Of a stretch of DNA of 64,000 nt, positions 26,363 to 35,242 are shown in pieces (position 1 is the first letter of the stretch; each line of letters starts with the position of its first letter). Under the pieces are notes generated by a model, which was not told the origin of the DNA, did not search any database, and was given only the letters and a program-made list of their open reading frames with translations. The stretch covers positions 2,373,526-2,437,525 of the forward strand of contig JAKCFJ010000001.1 in assembly GCA_025041175.1 (NCBI GenBank). The letters run 5' to 3'. This stretch comes from Halobacteriales archaeon YIM A00010. Its GTDB lineage: Archaea > Halobacteriota > Halobacteria > Halobacteriales > Haloarculaceae. The position numbers and the translations under genes are program-made.

Positions 26363-26911
26363 ATGATAGAATCGGTAGGGGTTTTGATTCAGGCTGGTAC
26401 CGTCGTGGAACTCATCGGTTTCCTGGTCGTCGTCGGACTACTGATCGCGGTGCTACGCTATTTTGGGTACCTGACTTCCGGTGGTGATACCGAGCACGAG
26501 ACGGACGGTGATGGTGACGACGGGGCGTTCGACTTCACGAACGAGGAGGTCCAGCAGCTGCTCCAGACGGATGAGGAACTGTTGGAGACCCTCGAGGAGA
26601 TGGTCGAGGACGACCTGGCCCAGCCCGTGTACGAAGGAGATGAAGAATCGCACTACGCAGTGCTCGACATCTGGTGGAATCAGATCGCCAGGGGGTTCGG
26701 GTACGAGCCGCCCGAGGACGACGACGGCGGCGCGTATCTCGTGGCGTTAGCAACCACAGCGGCGTATCAAGAGCACGCCGATCGCGTCGAGGAGTATCCC
26801 GCTATCGAAAGCAACATCTGTGGAACCTCCCCGTTCGTCGTCGAACACCGATCCGAGCAGACCGACAACGTGCTCGACGAGCGGACCGAACGCACGCCGC
26901 TCGAAGACTGA
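26363..26911 (+). CDS. Membrane-anchored haloarchaeal protein of unknown function
   Basis: A 182-residue protein. One N-terminal transmembrane helix (VELIGFLVVVGLLIAVLRYF, residues ~14-33) is followed by an acidic linker (DTEHETDGDGDDG) and a soluble domain with very acidic helices (FTNEEVQQLLQTDEELLETL). The later segment HYAVLDIWWNQIARGFGY is conserved-looking but I do not recognise it. The soluble part would be exposed on one face of the membrane. The start at 26363 is set by the TATA box at 26329. It precedes the lipoate ligase gene by 62 bases; no functional link is evident. Confidence 0.72.
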   Translation: MIESVGVLIQAGTVVELIGFLVVVGLLIAVLRYFGYLTSGGDTEHETDGDGDDGAFDFTNEEVQQLLQTDEELLETLEEMVEDDLAQPVYEGDEESHYAVLDIWWNQIARGFGYEPPEDDDGGAYLVALATTAAYQEHADRVEEYPAIESNICGTSPFVVEHRSEQTDNVLDERTERTPLED

Positions 26912-26973
26912 TCGGTTGCTCCGGAGCGTGGACGATCGAGATTCCTTTTGTCGTCGCCAATCCAAGGGTCGCT

Positions 26974-27792
26974 ATGACCGACATCGATCTCTCGGATAGG
27001 GAGTGGCGATTGGTGCGCGAAGAATCGTTGCCCGGTCCGATGTGTATGGCGCTCGACGCGGTGGCAGCAGAAACCGCCGCCAACGGTGGCCCACGAACCG
27101 TTCGGGTGTACCAGTGGCAGCCATCCACGCTTTCGTTGGGCTATCACCAACGGCCCGAAGACATCGACTGGGCGTTTTGTGAGCACGAAGGGATCACGGT
27201 CACCCGTCGGCCGACCGGTGGCGGCGCGATCTACCACGACGAGCACGGCGACATCTCCTATTCGATCATCGCGCCGGCTGACGAGCTCCCCGGCGACCTG
27301 ATGGAGAGCTACGAACGCCTGTGTCAGCCGCTGCTCGATGCCTGCTCGGCGATGGGCGTGGATGCCGATTTCGCCGGGGAGAGCGCCGACGCGCTCCACG
27401 AACCCGCCTGCTATCTCAGGGACATCCACCCGGCACACGACGTCATCTACGAGGGTGGGAAGCTGAGCGGCAACGCCCAGTACCGGCGGCGCGACAGCGT
27501 GATCCAACACGGATCGCTCACCTACCACGCGACGCCCGAACGCACCCGTGCGTGTTTCACCGATCCCGAGGTCTCGATCGAACAGGTCACGGACCGCATC
27601 ACCGGGATCGACGAACACAGCGGCGTCTCACGCCGCGAGGCCGTGCAAGCGCTCGAGGACGCGCTCGGAACGTGGGCCGACGCCGAGACGGCCGCGTGGA
27701 CCGACGAGGAACTGGCCCGCGCAGAGGAGATCGCCACCGAGAAGTTCGCTGCCGAGGCGTGGAACCGAAACGGCGAGGATCCCACGGCGTAG
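26974..27792 (+). CDS. lplA: Lipoate-protein ligase A family protein
   Basis: A 272-residue member of the LplA/LipB/BirA fold. The catalytic lipoate/biotin ligase motifs are RRPTGGGAIYHDEHGDISYS near residues 78-97 and GGKLSGNAQYRRRDSVIQHG with the conserved Lys near residue 162. The N-terminus has MALDAVAAETAANG, and the C-terminal helix ARAEEIATEKFAAEAWN resembles the accessory part of lipoate ligases. It should attach lipoate or octanoate to E2 and GcvH-type proteins. With lipA at 12161 this gives a full lipoylation route for the pdh operon. ATG 26974 was chosen over the long upstream extension, which lies in another gene. Confidence 0.9.
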   Translation: MTDIDLSDREWRLVREESLPGPMCMALDAVAAETAANGGPRTVRVYQWQPSTLSLGYHQRPEDIDWAFCEHEGITVTRRPTGGGAIYHDEHGDISYSIIAPADELPGDLMESYERLCQPLLDACSAMGVDADFAGESADALHEPACYLRDIHPAHDVIYEGGKLSGNAQYRRRDSVIQHGSLTYHATPERTRACFTDPEVSIEQVTDRITGIDEHSGVSRREAVQALEDALGTWADAETAAWTDEELARAEEIATEKFAAEAWNRNGEDPTA

Positions 27793-27844
27793 TGGTCTCG
27801 CCCCACTCCGAAGCCTCTAACCTCACCGGCTTGAAAACCGAACC

Positions 27845-28675
27845 ATGACACGAATCGGAGCGCACGTCTCCATCGCCGGCGGCGTCGACAACGCGGTCGG
27901 CAACCAACTCGACGTTGGCGGCAACTGCGGGCAGATCTTCACCCACTCCCCACAGGTGTGGCAGGATCCGAACATCGATTCCGAGGAGGCAGCCCGGTTC
28001 CGCGACGGAACCACGGAGAACCTCGCGGGTCCGTGGGTCATCCACACCTCCTATCTCGTCAATCTGTGCACGCCGAAAGCGGATCTCCGCGCGAAGTCGA
28101 TCGACAGCATGCAACGGGAGGTCGACGCGGCTGACACGCTCGGCATCGAGTACGTGAACGTTCATCTCGGAGCCCACACTGGCGCGGGCGTCGGGCAGGG
28201 GCTCGACAACGCGGTGAGCGCGCTCGACGAGCTGGACATTCCTGCGAATGTGACCGTGCTCATCGAGAGCGACGCGGGCAGCGGAACGAAACTAGGGGGG
28301 GAGTTCGAACATCTCGCACGCATCCTCGACCGATCGAAACAGGATCTCGATGTCTGTCTTGACACGGCCCACGCCTTTGCGGCGGGGTACGACCTGTCGA
28401 GCGAAGACGGCGTGAACGAAACCATCGAGGCGTTCGACGATGTGGTCGGACTCGATCACCTGCAGTGTATCCACCTCAACGATTCGAAGCACGAGCGTGG
28501 GACGAACAAGGACGAACACGCCCACATCGGTGAGGGACGGATCGGAGTGGAAGGAATGCGCGCGGTCGTCAACCACCCAGAACTCCGTTCCCTGCCGTTG
28601 GTGCTCGAAACGCCGACTGAAAACGGAAAGGGCTTCGAATGGAACATCGACCGGGTCAAAGAACTCAGGGTCTAA
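27845..28675 (+). CDS. nfo: Endonuclease IV (AP endonuclease)
   Basis: A 276-residue TIM-barrel DNA-repair nuclease that cuts 5' of abasic sites. The metal-binding residues lie in the conserved segments [82 protein letters not shown] and [10 protein letters not shown]. Length matches the bacterial and archaeal family. The methyltransferase gene downstream starts four bases after its stop. Confidence 0.96.
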   Translation: MTRIGAHVSIAGGVDNAVGNQLDVGGNCGQIFTHSPQVWQDPNIDSEEAARFRDGTTENLAGPWVIHTSYLVNLCTPKADLRAKSIDSMQREVDAADTLGIEYVNVHLGAHTGAGVGQGLDNAVSALDELDIPANVTVLIESDAGSGTKLGGEFEHLARILDRSKQDLDVCLDTAHAFAAGYDLSSEDGVNETIEAFDDVVGLDHLQCIHLNDSKHERGTNKDEHAHIGEGRIGVEGMRAVVNHPELRSLPLVLETPTENGKGFEWNIDRVKELRV

Positions 28676-28679
28676 GACC

Positions 28680-29486
28680 GTGCGCCGCTTTTCCGCCGAT
28701 TATCTCGAGGAGACGAGACGCGGGATGTGGGACCACTCCCGGGCGGCGCTCGATCCGCTCACGCTCGAAGACCGGGAGCTGATCCTCGATGTGGGGTGTG
28801 GGACGGGTGAACTGTCATCGGTGCTCGCAGAGGAAACCGACGGGACGGTCGTCGGGATCGACCGCGACCGTCGGCTTCTGGATGAAGTCGCCGTCCCCAC
28901 CGTGCACGCCGACGCGACCGATCTCCCGATCGGCACCGACACGGCCGATCTCGTGGTCTGTCAGGCGCTGTTGATCAATCTCCCCGATCCCACCCGCGCA
29001 GTCGCGGAGTTCGTTCGGTGTGCGACGGATCTCGTGGCCGCGATCGAACCGGACAACAGCGCCGTCACCGTCGAATCGACGATGTCCGCCGAAAGCGAAC
29101 TGGCCGCACGGGCGCGCGAACACTACATTCAGGGCGTAACGACCGACGTGACGCTCGGAACGGTTCCCGAACTCCTTCGGAACCACGCAAGCCACGAAGT
29201 GACCGACGTCAAAACGCGCCGGCACGATCACGTCCGGACGATCGAACCACCGTACGATCGCCGGGCGTTCGAGACCGCAAAGCGAAAAGCGACCGGCTCA
29301 CGGATCGCGCGACAGCGCGACACCCTGATCGCTGGCGGCATGAGTCCCGACGAATACGACGCGTTCCGTTCCTCGTGGCGGGAAATGGGTCGGTCGATCG
29401 TCGACGCGATGGGAAACGAAACGTACCGGCGGAAAGAAGTGATACCGTTCTACATCACTGTCGGTAAAATAAAGGGGACAGATTGA
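28680..29486 (+). CDS. Class I SAM-dependent methyltransferase
   Basis: A 268-residue methyltransferase. The SAM-binding motif is LILDVGCGTGELSSVLAEE near residue 35, followed by VVGIDRDRRLL (acidic residue after strand 2) and a motif II-like DLVVCQALLINLPDPTRAV. The C-terminal ~90 residues (YDRRAFETAKRKATGSRIAR, SPDEYDAFRSSWREMGRSIV) are a helical extension of unknown role. The start is taken as GTG at 28680, four bases after the nfo stop. The substrate is unknown. Confidence 0.8.
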   Translation: MRRFSADYLEETRRGMWDHSRAALDPLTLEDRELILDVGCGTGELSSVLAEETDGTVVGIDRDRRLLDEVAVPTVHADATDLPIGTDTADLVVCQALLINLPDPTRAVAEFVRCATDLVAAIEPDNSAVTVESTMSAESELAARAREHYIQGVTTDVTLGTVPELLRNHASHEVTDVKTRRHDHVRTIEPPYDRRAFETAKRKATGSRIARQRDTLIAGGMSPDEYDAFRSSWREMGRSIVDAMGNETYRRKEVIPFYITVGKIKGTD

Positions 29487-29498
29487 CAGCGGCCGTGA

Positions 29499-31262
29499 CT
29501 ACTTCTCCCGGAACCTCTGTCTGCGCTCTTCGAGGCGTTGCTCGAACCACTGCCACTCCGGCGTGAACTGATCGATCTGTTTCAGATTCCAGACGTCGGC
29601 GTCCATCACGACCGGACCGATGCGGTAGGACTGGATCATGTTGTAGAGCCAGACGATGACCCCTGCGAACAGGATGAACGCGCCGATCGAGGCGGCTTGT
29701 TGCAGCCCCGCGAACTCGGTGGGGTAGGTGGCGTACCGGCGGGGCATTCCCAGCATTCCGATGATGAGCAACAGCCCGAACGTGACCGTGACACCGACGA
29801 TGCTGAGCCACGCGTGGACTTTCGCCAACAGCGTATCGTACATCCGGCCGGTGAGGAGGGGGTACCAGTAGTAGCTCGCGGCGAAGGCGGAGAACGTGAT
29901 GATCCCCACCACGATGAAGTGGAAATGACCGACCACGTAGTACGTGTCGTGGTAGAGGAGATCGACCGGGATCGACGCGAGAAACACCCCCGTCACGCCA
30001 CCGATGATGAAGAGACTGATCCCGGACACACAGAACAGCATCGGCGCGGTGAGCCGAACGTGGCCGTCCCACATTGTCGTCATCCAGTTGAACGTTTTCA
30101 CGGCGCTCGGAACCGCGATCGCCAGCGACACCGCCATGAAGCTGGCCCGAACCCGGGGATCGATTCCCGTCGTGAACATGTGGTGTGCCCACACACCGAA
30201 CGAAAGCACACCGATCGCCAGCGTCGAGTAGACGATGAACTTGAAGCCAAACAGCTTCCGGCCCGAGAATTTCGGGAGAATGAGACTCACCAGCCCGAAC
30301 GCCGGTAACACGAGGATGTACACCTCGGGATGCCCGAAGAACCAGAACAGGTGCTGCCAGAGCATCGGTCCGCCGCCCTCGACAGCGAAAAAGGTGGTGC
30401 CGAAGTTCCGGTCGAGCAACAGCATGATCAACGCGCTCCCGAGCAGCGGAAACGCGAACAGGACGAGACCGCTCGTTGTGAGCATCGTCCACGAGAAGAT
30501 GTCGAGATTGGCCCACGTGATCTCCTTGGCGCGCTCGGTGAAGATCGTGACGAGGAAGTTGATCGCTCCGAGCGTGGTGGCGATTCCGCTGAGGTGCAAC
30601 CCGAGCAACATCAGATCGATCTGTGGATTCGCCATCTGGGTGGTCAAGGGGGTGTACATCGTCCATCCCGTTGCCGGTGGCTCCAGCGCGAACAACGCTG
30701 TGAGCGGGAAGCCGATGGCTGCGAGCGCTTTGGCGATCACCTCCGTGATGAGCCCCGCGCGAACGAGCAGGTAGGCGGGCGGAAGGATCCAAAAAGCGAT
30801 GGCATTGATCCGGGGATACGCCATGTCGTCGGCCCCGAGCAACAGCGGGAGGACGTAGTTCCCGAGCCCGAAAAACGCCGGGGTGACGAAAAACAGCAGC
30901 ATCGTCAGCCCGTGGGTGGTAAAGAGGGCGTTGTACGTCACTGGGTCCCACGGACCGGACGCTGGCGTCAACAGTTCCGTCCGGATCATCATCGCGTCGG
31001 TCCCGCCCCAGAGGGCGGTCGCCGTCGCAAACACGATGTACAAGATTCCGATGTCCTTGTGGTCGACCGTGGTAATCCAGCGGAACAGCCCGCCGGGCTT
31101 TTCCGCTTCCATCTCTTCGGCCGTCTCACCACCGATCAGATATCCGCCGTCTGGCAGCGCAAGCGTCGGTGGCCACCCGTCTCGAAGAGCGACCACCATA
31201 GCGAGAGTGAGTAACAGCCCGCCGCCGATTGCGAGACCCGAGAACGTAGCTGTCGGTATCAT
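29499..31262 (-). CDS. Heme-copper terminal oxidase subunit I
   Basis: A 587-residue polytopic subunit that binds the low-spin heme and the heme-copper centre. The N-terminus has an extra membrane helix and an acidic loop before the canonical start TTVDHKDIGILY. The CuB site and cross-linked Tyr are in WFFGHPEVYILVLPAFG, which also holds the D-channel Glu of A-type oxidases. K-channel residues appear in RKLFGFKFIVYST followed by GVWAHHMFTTGID; the heme-binding His pair is in YYVVGHFHFIVVG. It reduces oxygen and pumps protons. No subunit II or III gene is adjacent, so partners must be elsewhere. A small four-helix membrane protein is upstream on the same strand. Confidence 0.94.
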   Translation of the reverse strand: MIPTATFSGLAIGGGLLLTLAMVVALRDGWPPTLALPDGGYLIGGETAEEMEAEKPGGLFRWITTVDHKDIGILYIVFATATALWGGTDAMMIRTELLTPASGPWDPVTYNALFTTHGLTMLLFFVTPAFFGLGNYVLPLLLGADDMAYPRINAIAFWILPPAYLLVRAGLITEVIAKALAAIGFPLTALFALEPPATGWTMYTPLTTQMANPQIDLMLLGLHLSGIATTLGAINFLVTIFTERAKEITWANLDIFSWTMLTTSGLVLFAFPLLGSALIMLLLDRNFGTTFFAVEGGGPMLWQHLFWFFGHPEVYILVLPAFGLVSLILPKFSGRKLFGFKFIVYSTLAIGVLSFGVWAHHMFTTGIDPRVRASFMAVSLAIAVPSAVKTFNWMTTMWDGHVRLTAPMLFCVSGISLFIIGGVTGVFLASIPVDLLYHDTYYVVGHFHFIVVGIITFSAFAASYYWYPLLTGRMYDTLLAKVHAWLSIVGVTVTFGLLLIIGMLGMPRRYATYPTEFAGLQQAASIGAFILFAGVIVWLYNMIQSYRIGPVVMDADVWNLKQIDQFTPEWQWFEQRLEERRQRFREK

Positions 31263-31417
31263 GAGTGGGTGAGATCGATGTCCGAAAGTACACGGCCGCG
31301 GTAGAAATAGGTGTGTGTTATTGCTATACTTGATGATTTTTCGTGTTGTTTGTTATCGTGGTACTGGTGACCGATTCAGGGGGTGCGGACGGGTCTCCGT
31401 CGGGATCGATCTGGTGT

Positions 31418-31840
31418 CTATCGAGGGGACGGACCGCGGAGGTAGGCGTACACCGCGCCGAGGGTGAAGCCGTACGCGAGGTGCGCAAGGAGCGTCAGGG
31501 CGGCGTACACGATGATGAGCGGCCAGCCGATGGTTCCACGGCCGGTGATGACGAACACGACCCAGAGCCCGAACGCGAGCACGATCCCCCGTGCAGCGGG
31601 GTCGGGGCCGCGCGGGATGTACGGTTCGAGCGCGATGAACAACAGCGGCCACGCGAACACGCCCGCGGCCACGAAGAGGATGAACCCGATCACGACGTGG
31701 CCGGGTAATCCGACGAACCGGGCGATCACGTCGAAAATCCCGATCTGGCTCCGTGTCTGCACCTCAGTCAAGATCATCAGCAACGATAGGATGGCCGTGC
31801 CGGCAACCCCGCCGGCAACGGCACTGGACGGACGGTTCAT
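31418..31840 (-). CDS. Small four-helix membrane protein upstream of oxidase
   Basis: A 140-residue protein with four hydrophobic helices: AVAGGVAGTAILSLLMILTE, GHVVIGFILFVAAGVFAWPL, GIVLAFGLWVVFVITGRG and IVYAALTLLAHLAYGFTLGA. The last, ending YGFTLGAVYAYL, resembles haloarchaeal DUF6789-type proteins, though I cannot verify the family. The ATG (MNRPSSAVAGG) is preferred over a longer frame because the hydrophobic domain begins there. It lies upstream of the oxidase subunit I gene on the same strand, 155 bases apart; a role in oxidase assembly is only a guess from position. Confidence 0.7.
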   Translation of the reverse strand: MNRPSSAVAGGVAGTAILSLLMILTEVQTRSQIGIFDVIARFVGLPGHVVIGFILFVAAGVFAWPLLFIALEPYIPRGPDPAARGIVLAFGLWVVFVITGRGTIGWPLIIVYAALTLLAHLAYGFTLGAVYAYLRGPSPR

Positions 31841-32131
31841 CTCGACGTGGAAAACGACGGCCTCCGTCAAAAGGCTGACTTCGCGGTGGTCGGTGCGTTC
31901 CGACTTCGAACGCCGCGCAAACACGACCCCTCGATCTCTACTGCTTTCCGACGGTCACGAACCACCCAAAGCCCTGCCGTGTCCCAATCACCCGACCCGG
32001 TAGCGCTGGTGTCCATGGTGTGACTCCCGCCATCGTGTATCTGTCCGGCACCCCAGTCAGTCGTCGTCCCGAGTCGGGTTCACGTCGCGCCGTCCGGAGG
32101 GTACAAACCCTCCGCCCAAGTAGAGAGTCGT

Positions 32132-32758
32132 ATGACAGGTTCGGAGTTCGTCGAGACTGTTCGAGATCGAAACAAAACCGAGCTGTCGCGGCTCGGCTCC
32201 TCGAAAGCGTTGTACGCCGACACCCAGGGGGAACTCGAACCGGAGGAGGTGCTCCGGGCGGTTGCGACGGCTGAGCGCGCCGCGATGGAGACGTTCGAAT
32301 CGTGGGGCGACGCCGAGAGCGAGACGGTCGCCGAGGCGTTCACCGAAAGCGCCGCCGAAGAGCGAGACCACTACGAGACGGTCAGCGGGCTGCTCGACGA
32401 ACACGATCCCGACGGGACAGTCCCGGCGATCCAGTCGTATCTCCGCGATCGAGAGGGGACGATCGAGCGAGTGGGCGGCTTCGTCGGGCGGACGATCGCC
32501 GCGGAGAAATCCAAAGAGCAGGTGACTGCGTTCTTCGTCGGGCAGGCCGACCCCCAAACCGCAGGAACGTTCCGGGGGATGAAATCGGATCTAGAGGCGC
32601 AGCTCGACCGGGCGAGCGAACTCGTGGCGGCGTGCTGTGAGACCGACGACGACGTTGATCGGGCGATCGAAGCCGCATCGGGCGCGATCGAAGCCGCCTA
32701 CGAGGAGTACACCCAACAGCTCGAATCGATGGGCGTGAACCCGAAACCGGTTTGCTGA
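32132..32758 (+). CDS. Rubrerythrin/ferritin-like helical-bundle protein
   Basis: A 208-residue acidic, all-helical protein. The pattern AERAAMETFESWG in one helix and TESAAEERDHYETV in the next gives Glu and ExxH-like ligands expected of a ferritin-like four-helix bundle. A later helix repeats AAEKSKEQVTAFFVGQ. Haloarchaeal relatives are usually called rubrerythrin-family proteins. No rubredoxin-like Cys4 domain is present. Possible roles are iron binding or oxidative-stress protection, not proved here. A palindromic repeat follows directly after the stop. Confidence 0.65.
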   Translation: MTGSEFVETVRDRNKTELSRLGSSKALYADTQGELEPEEVLRAVATAERAAMETFESWGDAESETVAEAFTESAAEERDHYETVSGLLDEHDPDGTVPAIQSYLRDREGTIERVGGFVGRTIAAEKSKEQVTAFFVGQADPQTAGTFRGMKSDLEAQLDRASELVAACCETDDDVDRAIEAASGAIEAAYEEYTQQLESMGVNPKPVC

Positions 32759-32768
32759 TACTCCACCT

Positions 32769-32925
32769 TTCTCATCCGCCACCTTTTTTCCGTTCGGGTG
32801 GCCGAAGGCCACCCTCACGCAAAAAACGTGGGCGAAAAAAAGCCGCTCGCTCGTTCCCACTCGCTCCGCTCGCGGGAACTTCGCTCGCGGTGGGTGTACT
32901 CACGTTACCGCGACCGCACCGCAGG
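32769..32925. repeat. Palindrome-rich repeat, copy 2
   Basis: Shares long blocks with the pheS-pheT insertion: CCACCTTTTTTCCG, then TCGGGTGG, CGCAAAAAACGTGGGCGA, GTTCCCACTCGCT and CGCTCGCGGGAAC, followed by TTCGCTCGCGGTG. The internal hairpin here is GGTGGCCGAAGGCCACC instead of GGTGGACTTCGTCCACC, a compensated arm change that keeps the stem. It follows the ferritin-like gene within about 10 bases and may act as a 3' structured end. No flanking duplication was found here. The rest of 32759-33123 holds no gene. Confidence 0.75.
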
Positions 32926-33123
32926 TTCCCGAATGAACTTACACGGCCTTGTTTAGACGCAGAAATTCAGTAGAACGAGGCTGTCGTTATTCTCGTTATC
33001 CAGTTCATCTCACTGTGTGGTAGAAAGTAAGTTAGATTCCACACGGTATTATGTATAATGATTTTAAAATATTACCAGTCCCTTGGAGCACCCGATATTA
33101 GTAGCTGGCTATCAATCATAAGT

Positions 33124-33570
33124 ATGATGGACAAAGACACCTCCAAAATAATAGAATTGGATCAAGAGATGGCCGAAGCACTCGCTCAAAGAGCGAGACG
33201 GACCACGTATTACACGCACCTAACCGAGTTTCTCTCCGAGAACATGGGTGAACAGGTGCCACAGGAGAACATCCGGGCATTCGAACGGGAGGATGGAGTC
33301 CACGTGGTAGGTATCAATGATAGTACAGACTGTGACAGCCTCCCACAAATCGGTATCACATTTATCTTCGAGGAAGAGAAAGTGATCCAAGCAACTGCTG
33401 AAGTCAATGATCTCGACGCTAGCGGTACGCAAAAGATAATTCATGTAAATGAATTTATACCAAATCCCGATGAGGTACCTGAAGAGATTCCCCTACCGAA
33501 CGATGATTCAGCCGACGTAAAAATCAGGAATTTCGAGGATGTGACTGTCTACGAAATCGATCATCAGTGA
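33124..33570 (+). CDS. A/T-rich hypothetical protein, probably acquired
   Basis: A 148-residue acidic soluble protein (start MMDKDTSKIIELDQEMAEAL). It has a helical first third (LAQRARRTTYYTHLTEFLSE), a central beta-rich part (VHVVGINDSTDCDSLPQIGI, TFIFEEEKVIQATAEV) and an Asp/Glu/Pro-rich tail. I do not recognise the family. Codon use is much more A/T-rich than that of neighbours, pointing to horizontal gain. An in-frame ATG at 33058 would add 22 residues, but the A/T-rich TTTTAAAATATTA stretch there looks like its promoter, so 33124 is preferred. A GTGTGG...CCACAC pair just upstream could be an operator. Confidence 0.6.
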   Translation: MMDKDTSKIIELDQEMAEALAQRARRTTYYTHLTEFLSENMGEQVPQENIRAFEREDGVHVVGINDSTDCDSLPQIGITFIFEEEKVIQATAEVNDLDASGTQKIIHVNEFIPNPDEVPEEIPLPNDDSADVKIRNFEDVTVYEIDHQ

Positions 33571-33784
33571 TCTCTCCTTCACCTGTATCGATCCAACCCA
33601 AAGGTGCGAATTCGATGTTTCTCATAGCTGCTTTCAGAACGAATTCACGGAACTGACCAAACCATCCGTGCTTGGAGCGCCTCACTAATTTATATCCCAT
33701 GTCTGGGAGATAAAAATAGTCGCGGTGGGCGTAAGCATCTATCGGTTTTCCACCTCTGCCCTATCCGATCATTTCGGTTTCTCG

Positions 33785-34342
33785 TCAGTCGTCGGTGGTG
33801 GATGCAGCGGCGGCCGCACCGACGACGTGTACCAGCTCGGGATGACGCTGCTGTAAGCCAGCTAGATCACCGCGCTGGCGGTACTTACAGTACTGCACGA
33901 GCGTTTCAACCAAGCAGGCTGGCGCACTCTCTGCATCCGACTTCTCGGTGATCTCGGCGGGATCACGTGCGTCGTCGGGCGTGAACACGGATTGGACTAT
34001 GTCACCATCACGCTGTTCGTGAAAGCGCACGCATGCGCCGTTGTCGAACCAGCATTCGACGATCATCTCACCGGTGGCCGCGTAGCGGGTGAACCGCGCG
34101 ATCCCCGGTAACTCCTCGTAGCCGCCCGTTCGGGTCCTGCCAAGCCCCGCCATCGCCAGTATCTGCTCGATCTGGGTGGCGTGGGCACAGCCGGTCGACT
34201 GGCAGGGTCTACACCAGAGTCCTTCACCCACGTCGATGCTGTGGTACAGCTCTGCCTTCGTAATCACGTCCCGATCCTCGACGGCCGAGAGGTTCACGAC
34301 CTCGCCCTGCCGATCCCGGAACTGGAACAGCGGCAAACTCAT
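33785..34342 (-). CDS. Cysteine-containing hypothetical protein coupled to a microprotein
   Basis: A 185-residue protein, MSLPLFQFRDRQGEVVNLSA at the start. Residues ~35-60 hold GLWCRPCQSTGCAHATQIEQ, with C-x2-C-x4-C-x-H, a possible zinc or Fe-S site. The C-terminal part is helical (CLVETLVQYCKYRQRGDLAG) with an alanine-rich tail. I do not recognise the family. The start ATG (34340-34342) overlaps the stop TGA (34339-34341) of the 48-residue zinc-finger-like gene upstream, a translational-coupling arrangement that fixes the start and argues both genes are real. The longer in-frame start upstream would override this overlap and is rejected. Confidence 0.6.
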   Translation of the reverse strand: MSLPLFQFRDRQGEVVNLSAVEDRDVITKAELYHSIDVGEGLWCRPCQSTGCAHATQIEQILAMAGLGRTRTGGYEELPGIARFTRYAATGEMIVECWFDNGACVRFHEQRDGDIVQSVFTPDDARDPAEITEKSDAESAPACLVETLVQYCKYRQRGDLAGLQQRHPELVHVVGAAAAASTTDD

Positions 34343-34485
34343 CGCCACCACCGCCCCAGCGGGCAGCCCATCCGGTGTTCGAGGCGCGTGCGGACCGGCC
34401 GACCACACACCGGACAGCGCGTTCTCTGGTTATCATTCTGATACGATGCGACACCGTTACATGCCTCTGATTCGTTCCCTGTCAT
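34339..34485 (-). CDS. 48-residue CPxCG-like zinc-finger microprotein
   Basis: A very short ORF starting MTGNESEACNGVASYQND and containing RCPVCGRPVRTRLEHRMGC, which has the CPxCG knuckle typical of haloarchaeal small zinc-finger proteins, with a His and a third Cys 11-14 residues on. It overlaps the following gene by ATGA. Small CPxCG proteins in haloarchaea are often regulators or adaptors. A complete four-ligand zinc site would be C, C, H, C. The function here is unknown; the coupling suggests it acts with the 185-residue partner. Confidence 0.5.
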   Translation of the reverse strand: MTGNESEACNGVASYQNDNQRTRCPVCGRPVRTRLEHRMGCPLGRWWR

Positions 34486-34855
34486 GGGTTCTTGCACGTT
34501 GAGAACCCCAGCGTCGGGTGCCTTCATCACCCGGCGCGTTTTCGAACGCGCGGTCAACGCACGCTGGCGTCCTCATCTATCGTTCCCTGCCCCATCACAC
34601 ATAAAGGTACTGATGGAACGAACAATGTTATATCGTACTAACAACTCGTTGCTCCAGCATTGCTCGCTGGAAGGCAACGAATCACCGGCATCGGACGTTG
34701 TTGCTGGCCGGGACTGCACTGACAGTGATGAATTTCCTCTCGACAATCACGTCGGTGCTGCCAGCACTCGGAGCGAACAACACGAACCGCTACCGCGGTG
34801 AGCGCGTGAGTCGAAAAAAGGAGGGGTATAAACGCGGGACCAGTCAAAAACCGGC
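34486..34855. other. Intergenic region between microprotein operon and membrane-protein gene
   Basis: 370 bases. A TATA-like TTATATC sits near 34627-34633, and one frame downstream (ending near 34860) reads hydrophobic (LLLAGTALTVMNFLSTITS) but lacks a convincing start, so I do not call a gene. GGTATAAAC at 34825-34833 is the promoter of the gene at 34856. Confidence 0.4.
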
Positions 34856-35218
34856 ATGGGCGTTGTGATGCAGGTCGATCCGACCGGTTGGGGACCGTTC
34901 GCGTACGTCGTTACGTTTCTGATCGCGTGGGTGTTTTACGCGGTCACGCTGCATCTCGCGGCGCTGTACGTTCTCGGTGACACCCCCCACCAGCGCGCTG
35001 CCCTCGCCGGCGCGGTTCCCGCAATCGTTTCGTTGGTGATCCAGCCGTACAGTCCCGTGGTGGCCGTCGTGCTCGCGCTTCTCAGCGACGCCGCCGCAAT
35101 CCACGTGGTCTACAAGCTCAACAGACGGGGCACGGCGCTGCTCTCGCTCGCACACTACACCATCGCCGTCATCTTTGGTTTCGCGCTGTTCAACATCATC
35201 ACGCTGCTCTCGGGATGA
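34856..35218 (+). CDS. Four-helix membrane protein convergent with hisG
   Basis: A 120-residue protein with four hydrophobic helices: FAYVVTFLIAWVFYAVTLHL, LAALYVLGDTPHQRAALAGA, IVSLVIQPYSPVVAVVLALL and LAHYTIAVIFGFALFNIITL. I do not recognise a named family; it has the look of a conserved haloarchaeal membrane protein. The ATG at 34856 lies about 28 bases after GGTATAAAC, a leaderless promoter arrangement. It faces hisG tail to tail, 24 bases apart. Function unknown. Confidence 0.7.
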   Translation: MGVVMQVDPTGWGPFAYVVTFLIAWVFYAVTLHLAALYVLGDTPHQRAALAGAVPAIVSLVIQPYSPVVAVVLALLSDAAAIHVVYKLNRRGTALLSLAHYTIAVIFGFALFNIITLLSG

Positions 35219-35242
35219 GATGAGGGGGCCGCCGAGATAGTC

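Noticed and set aside
34484-34801. Plus-strand 105-codon frame opposite the microprotein
   Set aside because: Composition is not haloarchaeal (few acidic residues, many Ser/Arg), no promoter fits, and the minus-strand coupled pair is better supported.
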